A DNA stretch of 64,000 nucleotides from Coix lacryma-jobi var. lacryma-jobi (taxonomy: Eukaryota; Streptophyta; Magnoliopsida; Poales; Poaceae). The stretch is from the NCBI GenBank assembly GCA_009763385.1, contig VDCT01000286.1:744001-808000 (forward strand). The letters are read 5' to 3'. The translations under genes and the position numbers were made by a program. A model generated the notes under the pieces. It searched no databases. It was not told the DNA's origin and saw nothing but the letters and a program-made list of their open reading frames with translations. Numbering within the stretch: position 1 is the stretch's first letter; the number at the start of each line of letters is the position of its first letter. Shown here piece after piece: positions 55,810-64,000 of the stretch.

Positions 55810-57639
55810 ACATCAGAACGTGATAAATCAGGCATAAAACAGGAAGCAACACCCCAGCGTTGAGCATATGTATCTGTTAGGCGCCAGTGGTGTGTAACTG
55901 TGTGCCCATAACACCGAACACAGACACAGACACAGATGGCGTGTCGAAAAGACAGCGGTAAGAACTACCGGGGGGGGTTGTGGAAACCTATTGCCTTTAA
56001 AGCAAACAGAACACCTGCTCTAGCAATGGGAAAGAAGAAACCAGAATAAAAAATGAACATAGATCAGCTGAAGAGAAGGGCGGAACACAGCGGAAAAAGC
56101 ATCCGTCTGGCCAATATTTGTGTCGGTGTTGTCTCTGGCTGCACTGGCCTCCTCCTTAATTATTTATTTTTGAAAGATAAGAAATAAAAAAGGGGAACGC
56201 AATGACCTGGTTAGGACATTAAATTATGTAGCATGGTGTAACCATAACCGAAGACTAACTGCAGTATCTTCACACGAATAAAGTGCAGGCTGCCTTAAAG
56301 GTAAGCAGGAAGTGTGTGCGGTAACCTACCAGGAACCAGCGGCGATGAGGATGCTTTTTTGTTCCAGCACAAGGCGGGTTAGCAGACGGCGTCGATAGCA
56401 AGAAGAAGACGTTGACAGCAGCGGGAGTTTCAAGTATTGGGACGTATCAGATTGTCGCACTGCAAAGAAAGGAAAGAAATCATGTGAAGTTCAGCGAAAT
56501 GTTCATGCAGGGAAGCAATCATCAGAAAGCTAAAACAGGCGCATTCCTGGAAAGCAGATCAATTGAAATACTATAGAAATAGGATATTGTCTGAATACAT
56601 GTATTATATATGTAATCATACTAATCAGGTACCATAAATTCCTTGCCTTTTTTTTGTTACATGTATTATTTTAGATATGCATATAGATATAGGGTATGTC
56701 TAAACGCATAGCACCAATATCTAAGGAACAAAATGCCTTGAGCTACAATGTGGAGAGCTAAACGCATAGTACCAAATATCTAGAAAACAAAATGCTCTGA
56801 GCCTACAACGTGGAAAGTATAGCTGCATGTAATATGCAAGGATTATGTCTGTATCGTAGACGATATAGAATAAATGAACGGTCAACCTTTAATCTGAAAG
56901 CTGATACTGTGCAGGAATGACGCGACATCATTGGAATGCAAAGTTAGGTAGGTAAGATGGGGAACGGCGCACCACTAAGTAGTGAAAAGAAGGTAATTTA
57001 TCGAAGCAATGCAGCTACTGGGTGGCAGACGGGTAACCATGGTAGGGCATCCTGCAAGCGGAAGCAGACATGTCAATGGCCACCTTCTTTTGTCTGCAAC
57101 GAATACCGAACTCACAAGGCAAACACAACCAAACGATTTGGTAAGCCGCAGAAACCAGCGAACAGAGTGTAATAATAGGGGGGCAGTAAACAAAGGAAGG
57201 AAGGTATTATAAACTATAATGGAATCAAAAGGTAAGAAACCGCGACAGGGAAGGACATACAAGAACCTGTGCAGATGGCAGAACTTATCAAACCAATGTA
57301 GTGGCTCGGTACAGCGGAGCACGCAGTCCAAGATACCTTGTCACTGCCAACAGACATAAGTCAATAAATGTTCTTGGAACTGTGCACTAAGGCTACGGCA
57401 CGCAGTTTCTTCAGGTGGATGTACGTGAACACATGCCGCAGAAGCAGTTTGAGCATAAAGAAGACATGTATCGACATGATCAATCATGCGGACAGAAACA
57501 ACAAGCAAGAACAGCATGGACGACAGCGTCGATCTCAAGCCTTTCGGCGCAGGGTACGTACTGTAAACAGCTACCAATACACATTCGGTTCGCCCCGATA
57601 ATGAGAGGGAAGACGGAGGAAATCACCTGAAAGGAGGCG
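55810..57639. other. No gene recognised; Helitron upstream DNA with a 58-bp tandem pair
   Basis: 56701-56758 and 56759-56819 are related direct repeats (AAACGCATAGCACC and AACAAAATGCC strings). Short open frames occur on both strands between 56950 and 57700 without recognisable motifs. Introns or a 5' UTR of the Helitron genes are possible. Confidence 0.45.
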
Positions 57640-58154
57640 CGAACGGAGGACACCATCGCTGTTGGCTCGGCAGACGTGAGGCCGCCCACGCGAACTTGCT
57701 GCACAAATCGACGTCTGTCAACAGAAGCATGTAGCGAGGGTCAGAAATCGTGGGGACATGGAGGCACGAACCAGGAACCCCCAAAATGCGGCCTTGGAAC
57801 AGAACGGCGGGCGAAAGCAGTGCCGAAGCAGTAGACAGGGTGGAAGAAAGACGACCGCCGCAGCGTTGTGGCGGGGAGATGGAAGGGTGAAAAGAGGGGA
57901 GGCGTCGCGCCGCGGGCAAAGGAAGGGGAGCGCCGGAGCCGCCTGGGCGCCTCGGCGACCGCGTGGCGTGGCGGCGCTGACGGGGGAGGTGGACCAGCGG
58001 AAAGAGGGGAGGCGCGGAGCCGCGGACGGAGGGACGAGAGCGCCGAGGCGCCTGGTCGCCTCGGCGTCCGCGCGACGTGACGCGGCCGGCGGACGCTAGG
58101 AAGCCCGAAAGGAAGTCGAGCCAAGCAGCGTGGGGGCCGAGGCGGGGGGGGGGG

Positions 58155-61100
58155 TGTAACACCCTGGGATTTTAAATAATTAAGATAAATTAGTATTTAA
58201 TCAGAAAATGGATAAAATCTTAGATGGAGAAAAATTCTAACCAGATGTTTATTGCATTCATGCCGTTGCATAATTTTTATTGGGTGAAAAATAATTTGAA
58301 ACCCGTATAGGGCGAACCGGATTTATTCTATTTAGAAAAAAACAATAAAAAATTATAAATCAAAATCAAAATTTTATTTTCAAAACCTAGGTAAAATATT
58401 TCTAAAAGTTTCAAAAATTTGTTTGATTTTAAAACTGATTTCAAATTGGTTTTCAAATGGTTTTGCAAAGTTTGGAAAATCAAAAGAAAAAGAAAAGGTT
58501 GGCAAAAGGACTGGACCCAAAACCCCTCACCCATTCCTCCCTTGGCCCAGCCGGCCCCTCCAAACATCCCTCCTCCACCTCCCCTCCCGCATGGGCCAGG
58601 CCCAGCGCCCCATCGCCCTTCCCCACCGCGCGCGCCTGGGCCAAGCCCAAACCCCCCAGCGTCGGCGCCAGCCCAACCCTCGCCCCGAGCCCAGCAGCCG
58701 GCCTGCCTCCCCGCTCACAGCACCCGCACTGGCCCAAGGAGCCAGGCAAAGCCCACGACCAGCACACCTCTCCCCTCTCAGGCTGACGGTCAGGCCCCAC
58801 CCTTTCTCCCCTCTCATGTGTCTGACTTGTGGGCCCCACGCGTCAGTATCACCTCCCTCCCACCTCTGTCCGTAGGAGACGGAGTAGTTGTTGCCGCCGC
58901 CACCGAGCTTTGCGCAGGCGCTCCCTCCCCCTCTCTCTGCCCTACAAATCCATCAACAAGCTCCTCCCTCGCGCCGCATCCGCATCGCCCCTTTCCCTGA
59001 GCCCTAGCCGCCGCACCGCCCCTTTCCCAGAGCTCTCCCTCCCTTGGCCGCGTCAGGCGCCGCTCGCCATCGCCACTCCTGGCCCGAGCTCGTCGATCTC
59101 CACCGAGAGGACCGCTCCGGCACCCCTGCTTGCTCCTCTGACACCCACACACGACACGTCCGTCCTTCCTTGGTGTTCGGTAGCGCCGGGAACGCCCCAG
59201 CCGATCCCACCCGAAGCTCGGACCGCAGTCACCACCGCCGTCATCGAACTCACCCAATTGATCCACCACCGGCGACTACGACCCCTTCTTCGGAACGCTG
59301 TAAGCTCTCCGTCCGTTTCCCCCTCTCCCCTCTCTCCCTGCGATCGCTACCACCGTATCAACCTCCCTAGAGAGCGTCGGCGAGCCACGTCCATGGCGCC
59401 ACCGCGCACGATCCGGCCCTGAAGCCACCCCAACCACACCACCCCACCAGTAGGGCTCCCACCAGATCTCCCAGGCGTGCGCCGTTCACAGGTGCCCACA
59501 CCTTGACCCCCCCCGCCCCCAGCACCACCCTGGCGAGCTCCAGCAGCCGCCAATGGCCCCCCCGCGCTCTGAGTGCCCACCGCCGTGCACAGCGCCGCAG
59601 ACCCCTCCTCCCCGCCAATGAGGAACCCACCAGTGAACTCGCCGCGCCCTCCTCTACGCCTTTCGCCGCTCGCTGGGGGTCCCCTGCTCGCCGGAGCACC
59701 GGCGCCAGCCGGCCCGTCGGGCACAAGTGCCACTGCACCTCGACAGAGTCCAAAGGAGGAAGAGGCCTTCTCCACCATCCGATCGGAAACGAATGGCTGG
59801 GATCAATTGTTGACTTCCGGTCAACATAGTCAACCCAATGCCACATCACCGCACAGTCAGCTCCCTCCAACCAATCAGATCGAACCACGTGGCGTCCACG
59901 CGGACAGCAACGTCCGGCCGTGCCAAACTTTCAGTTTAACCCCTCCACTTCCAGAGAAACGAGGCGCGGTCCATGCCGTTTTTCTTTTCTGCTGTGTTAT
60001 TTATTTAATTCACGAAAATGAGTTCAAATCATTTACAATTTTGCCACTCAGATTCAAATGCCCATAACTTGCTCATTTTAACTCCGATTTGACCCGTTCA
60101 ACTTGCGTTAGATTCGTCTCGTCGAGCTCTACGCAGTAGATCTATTATGTTCTGTTTCCATAATGTTGATGTACTGTTATTTATTTGTCTTGTTTGGGCC
60201 ATGTTTGATGTTTGATCCAGCGAGCGCGATCTACGCGGAACCCCAGAATTCAGCCTTCGCCTTCGTTGATTCGACCCAGTCCAAAGGCAAGTGTCCTTAC
60301 TCATATTGCTCCTGTATTTATTTATTTTGAGTTAGAGTAGTTAGATCCAGTAGTTGCATGCAGTGTCTTAATACTGAATCCCATGTTAAGGTTTATTAGA
60401 ACTTGTTTATATTATCCTTGTCGCCTGTTTTGGGATGTGTTGGGTAGAAGTCATGCTTAGCCCTGCTGTCTTGGGATGGGATGGTGGTTTAATAATAATC
60501 TTGATTAATGATCTATGGAATATTTTGTGCTGGTAATGTTGTAGTATGGTGAGTAGGTATATCCGGCAGGATGGACCGTATTGGTGGTTTTGTGCCGTGG
60601 GACTCGGCAACTGCTTTTGGTTTTTTGGTTCTGGGTTTGTGCTAGATTATCCTGCCTGGATCCCTAGGACCCGGTTCTTGGACAAGTAACCCGGCAAAAC
60701 AGCGCAAACCATGAGGCCTATATGGCTCTGGGACTGGCTAAGTAATTAGTTTCCTCCAAGTTATGCTACATGGGGTTTGTTTAGTGGCTCAAGAGGGGGT
60801 TCCCGGGGTCGTTGACTTATGTACGGGGATGAAACCTTAGAGTACGTGTAACACAGGCTTGGAGGGACTTTGTAAAGGCCTTGTAGTGCGACCCCGCTGT
60901 GCACCTTGGCAGTGTTTAGCGTGATGGGGAACGCATGACTCATGGGTAAAGATGTGCGAACTCTGTAGAGTAATAAAACTGATATATCAGCCGTGCTCAC
61001 GGTCACGAGCAGGCTTGGACTTCTTCGAGATTAGTTGGTGGTTTGGGTCTGGTTCGTTAGGGAAGCCTTATGTGGTCATTAGTCTCATATGACATGGGTA

Positions 61101-61926
61101 CAGAGGCTTCTTCTACGCGGGTTACTGCTTGGTACGGGAGCGATTCCCAGGCTCGCGCACAGACCTGGTGTTATTACGGAAGGTAGCTCTCTATGTCGTG
61201 ACGTATGGAACTAATACACATCGGGGAACTCTTCGAGTCGGACTCGTGGGTGGCCTGATGGACTTCAGGTGTGGTTTGCCTGATGGACTTCAGTGTGGGT
61301 ACTTGGTGCGACTCCAAGTGCGGGTACTTGGTGTGACTCCAAGTGTTGGTTGCTCGGTGCGACTCCGAGTGTGGTTTGCTCGGTGCGACTCCGAGTGTTG
61401 TTACTTTCCGGTTGGAGACTGTGGTTATAACCTAGTAAATAGGTGCATAGGATTAATAGGATTAATAGGGTGTGTCGCTTTAGGCGCTTGAGTCAAACAA
61501 AGTCAGCCTACCTTTGTTATTAGCCTCATAAGCACTTATTTCCTACACTTGCGGAGTACATTTCGATGTACTCACCCTTCCTCTTTGAACCCCCTGCTAC
61601 CCCACCCAGACGTTGGAGTCTACGCCGACGCAGAGCAGGAGTACCCAGAAGACGGCAAATACGACCCAGACGACTTGTACTAGGATGGCGCAGCCCCCAG
61701 TCGACCTTCCTGTGGAGATGGCGTCCAGTTTCCGCGAGTCTACATTAGAGTTAGACTGAGAGTCTGTACTTTTCTTTTGAGACCCGAGGGTCATTTTTGT
61801 AATAATGTTCGATATATTAATAAAGCATTGTTTTGATATTTACTATGATGTGGATATATGTATGAAAATTGATCCTGACATACATATATTGTGCTCCAAT
61901 TTTGTTGTTAAAATTGGGGTGTCACA
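58155..61926 (+). mobile_element. Solo LTR, 3.77 kb, Tekay-type Gypsy
   Basis: It begins TGTAACACCCTGGGATTTT and ends AATTGGGGTGTCACA. GGGGG stands on both sides (58150-58154 and 61927-61931). No primer site, polypurine tract or coding region is inside, so it is one LTR left after LTR-LTR recombination. Long (about 3-4 kb) LTRs with TGTAACACCC starts are typical of Tekay-clade chromoviruses in grasses. ATTAATAAAGC near 61818 is a likely poly(A) signal. Confidence 0.8.
61226..61405 (+). repeat. About 30-bp minisatellite in the solo LTR
   Basis: Six diverged units alternate GCTCGGTGCGACTCCGAGTG and TTGGTGTGACTCCAAGTG types. Each holds a small dyad (CTCGG...CCGAG or CTTGG...CCAAG). Confidence 0.8.
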
Positions 61927-62390
61927 GGGGGGCAAGCGATGGGGGGAGGCGGGGCCGAGGTGAAGGGGGGAGAAAGGAAACGGGCGCGACAGCGTCGAAG
62001 CAGCGGGAGCGACGGCGCCGAAGCGGCAGGAAGTAGACGAGGGACGGACGGCGGGACCGAGCAATTTGTGGGCTGCGAAGGAAGGAAAAGGAAGGAGAGG
62101 CACGGGTGGAAGGGTATGGGCGCGCGGGTCTCGTCGTGCGGTGTGAGCGCGTGCGGTCGTGCGGTGCGGTAATGAGAAGGACGAGACCCGAAATAAAAAA
62201 AAGCGGCGGCGGTGCGAGCGGTCGGCGTGAATCAAGGAGCGAGGAAAATAAAAAAAGGCTTCGGACGTGCTGCGTCTGGCGCGAAAGAAGGAGCGAATGA
62301 CGAAGTGTTGGCAGGAGCGTGCGATGGAGGTGAGCTAATGGGATGAATCGGACGACGTGGCCCTTGCCATCGCTCGGAGGACCATCGGTG

Positions 62391-62863
62391 AATGTTGTTT
62401 TAAATACAAACAGACCATTCGTCTGTCAAATCAGGTTTGTTAACAAGTGTGTTTGGCGTGCAGCTATATGCTTCCTTTGGATGCTTGCCGTTAGTTGGAT
62501 CCGCTTGTTTCAGTCGTTTTAGGTAGACAGGAGGGTCTACCACCACGTACCGGTGCTTGCCATTAATTGCTAGGATCATCTGGTCCAAATGTTTGACCGC
62601 TTGTTAATTTAGCCAGATTTACATCTACTCCTTTAATTTTTTTTAACGCATAGCACTATTCGCCTAAACGACTGTTTAGCCTGTTTACGTACCGTTTAAA
62701 CGCTACACGGTGGTACACCGTTTCAATTTAATTAATTGGTCGTTTTTACCGTTTGTTAAACGACCATTTTGTTTAAACATTAAACATCCGTTTTGGTCCG
62801 AATAGTGGCTAAATGGTAGGTGACCGACTGTTTACTGTTTACCATTTATAATAACATGATGCA
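62391..62863. other. No gene recognised
   Basis: AT-rich, with several CCGTTTAAACG-like inverted strings between 62660 and 62850 suggesting a decayed TIR element. ACAGAC...GTCTGT at 62410-62426 is a small palindrome. Confidence 0.4.
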
Positions 62864-62865
62864 TA

Positions 62866-62955
62866 CTTCCTCCGTCTTTTTTAGATGTCACTAGGGAAAC
62901 GTGTTTGTGAGGAAAACATGGTTTTCTAGTGACATCTATTTTGAGACGGAAGGAG
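62866..62955. mobile_element. Stowaway-type fold-back MITE, 90 bp
   Basis: TA at both edges (62864-62865, 62956-62957). The arms CTTCCTCCGTCTTTTTTAGA and CTATTTTGAGACGGAAGGAG pair, and TAGATGTCACTAG pairs with CTAGTGACATCTA. Nearly the whole element is one hairpin. Confidence 0.85.
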
Positions 62956-63153
62956 TAGGTTACCAATGATGGCAATGCCTTGGCTTGACAGTGAACCTAG
63001 TCCACTTTTGCTTTAATTGCTAGCTAGTCGTTGGGATCATGTAATACTGGTACTCCGTACTAGTATTTAGTTTTTATCTGTATCCTAAATTTAAACATTT
63101 GGTTTTAATTAAGATTAGGGGGGGGGACATAAGCATCTATAACATCAAATAAG

Positions 63154-63310
63154 CAGTGGCGAAGCCAACACAATATGTCATCGGGGTCATCTATCTTACC
63201 ATCTACTGATCTGCACATAGAAACACAGCTAGTAGCACTATAGTTTTCTATTGAATTTTTGAAATCATCGGGGTCAGCTGACCCAACAAAAGGGCCTGGC
63301 TCCGCCCATG
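63154..63310. mobile_element. hAT MITE with a perfect 8-bp duplication
   Basis: The ends CAGTGGCGAAGCCA and TGGCTCCGCCCATG are inverted repeats. CAAATAAG stands directly outside both ends (63146-63153 and 63311-63318). The 8-bp duplication and CAGTGGCG end identify hAT. An inner dyad is ATCGGGGTCA...ATCGGGGTCAGC as a direct pair. Confidence 0.92.
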
Positions 63311-63318
63311 CAAATAAG

Positions 63319-64000
63319 ATCCATCAACACGACATCATAAAAAATATTGTAAAATACACTGATTTCATTATCGTTGTTAATATTTTTATATTAATAATTA
63401 AAATTTATAATTTTGACATCTAAAAAGACAAAACTAACACAACTTTTTTTTGAAATAATTCAAATAAATAGAGTAGCCCCCTTTTGCATGGCTACGGCCG
63501 GTACATGCTCCTTGCGCTGGAGGTAACCAAACTCTTAAATCTTCTTCTTCCTAAAACATGTAGCTCTGCTGTATATATATTCATTATATGATGATACTGA
63601 TTAGCGAATTTTGCGTATCTACAGGTTGGTTGCATTAAATAAAAAGAAATGGCCTCGGTGGCCATCGCATCTCACGTGGTGCCTGCTGAAGGATCTCGTA
63701 CAATTTACACCACTCGGAACCTTTCTTCTCCTTATTCTTCCCACTTTTGATTCTTTACCATGGCTAAGAAGGAAAAAAAAAAGATATAACAAACAAGCCA
63801 TAAGTAACATTCAAGGCTATCTAAAGTCATTTTTTTTTAAGTTTGACCATTATTTCTCATTCTATCTAACTGTATCAAGTAAATTTTATAGAAAACATTA
63901 ATATTTATGAGACCAAAACAATGCCACTATATATCATAAAACATATTTTTATATGTTTATTTGGTGCCTAACTCAAGATAGTTTGACTTAAAATAATTTA
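63319..64000. other. No gene recognised
   Basis: AT-rich. 63820-64000 has AAGTTTGACC and AGTTTGACTT strings seen in Stowaway MITEs, so a MITE may run off the window edge. Confidence 0.4.

Larger units (their letters stand above)
44450..57640 (-). mobile_element. Formerly autonomous Helitron (Rep-helicase plus RPA-like gene)
   Basis: The minus strand ends with a GC hairpin and CTAG followed by T, the Helitron 3' terminus. Upstream on the same strand are an RPA-like gene and a Rep-helicase gene, the two hallmark genes of plant Helitrons. The element was later hit by a TRIM (50814-51499) and carries several tandem duplications. The 5' TC end was not identified. The stated right limit is only where gene-rich Helitron sequence gives way to a GC-rich block, which may still belong to it and continue past the solo LTR to about 62.4 kb. 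Confidence 0.8.
57640..62390 (-). promoter_or_regulatory. GC-rich block (possible promoter/first exon) split by a solo LTR
   Basis: 57640-58154 and 61927-62390 are both CG-rich, with shared style (GAGGCGGGGCCGAGG, GGAGCGACGGCG). They become one about 980-bp island if the solo LTR is removed. It lies upstream of the minus-strand Helitron genes. Open frames over it are Arg/Pro/Ala-rich on several frames and look compositional. Confidence 0.4.

Noticed and set aside
57623..58162. 179-residue minus frame as a Helitron first exon
   Set aside because: Its start lies at or within the solo LTR junction, and the composition is Arg/Pro-rich; no domain is visible. Kept only as a GC-rich block.
58419..59422. 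Pro/Ser-rich frames of 193 and 197 residues
   Set aside because: They lie inside the solo LTR, are open in three frames, and resemble GC-rich untranslated leader DNA of long chromovirus LTRs.
62362..62390. Helitron 5' end at TCACCGATGG (minus)
   Set aside because: GC content changes here, but the preceding base is T, not A; no independent support.

Overview
This window is intergenic plant nuclear DNA, almost certainly from a grass (Poaceae). The evidence is a dense nest of grass-type transposable elements, GC-rich grass gene fragments among AT-rich filler, Stowaway and hAT MITEs, plant tRNA-primed LTR retrotransposons, a plant Helitron with RPA-like coding exons, and plant spliceosomal introns. 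I cannot name the species. I see no prokaryotic operon, CRISPR array, rRNA or tRNA gene, and no intact host protein-coding gene.

Layout. 1-2040: short non-autonomous chromovirus-like LTR element with unequal LTRs. 2044-2638: C-terminal remnant of a Ulp1-type protease gene. 3400-3875 (-): broken 5' part of a DNAJC17-like J-domain gene. 4104-4671: Stowaway-like element and a Helitron 3' terminus. 4798-13762 (-): complete but decayed TAT-clade Gypsy retrotransposon with a perfect CAAAT target duplication. 14658-15789: TIR element with TAA duplication and a GC-rich tandem-repeat core. 16136-16164: second Helitron 3' terminus. 16412-17174 (-): TRIM element inside an older MITE. 17426-17687: purine-permease gene fragment. 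18875-19067: orphan LTR fragment of the 4.8-13.8 kb family.

19068-39303 is a nested and rearranged block. A Copia-like LTR (called X here) starts at 20772. It is interrupted at 21653 by the 3' half of a second TAT element (LTR plus the clade's antisense gene, 24312-26403). That element is interrupted at 26410 by a Sirevirus-like Copia element (26410-38055, minus, with gag, protease, integrase, RT, RNase H and an envelope-like region). LTR X resumes at 38056 with about 100 bp repeated from the left side. The Copia element has no matching target duplication, so the block looks like a recombination product.

39750-44077 holds a LINE 3' fragment and three MITEs. 44450 to at least 55.8 kb is a decayed but formerly autonomous Helitron on the minus strand: 3' hairpin and CTAG terminus, an RPA-like gene (45.2-48.3 kb) and a Rep-helicase gene (48.7-54.3 kb). 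It is interrupted by a second TRIM copy (50814-51499). A 3.8-kb solo LTR (58155-61926, GGGGG duplication) splits a GC-rich block upstream of the Helitron genes. The last 2 kb carry a Stowaway MITE and a hAT MITE with a perfect 8-bp duplication.

The most notable cross-cutting pattern is that three unrelated LTR families here each carry their own short palindrome, repeated many times: GCGACACTGTCGC in the Copia element (LTRs, non-coding DNA and coding DNA), GCGGACAGTCCGC plus an alternating hairpin array in LTR X, and CTGGTCGG/CCGACCAG in the first TAT element.
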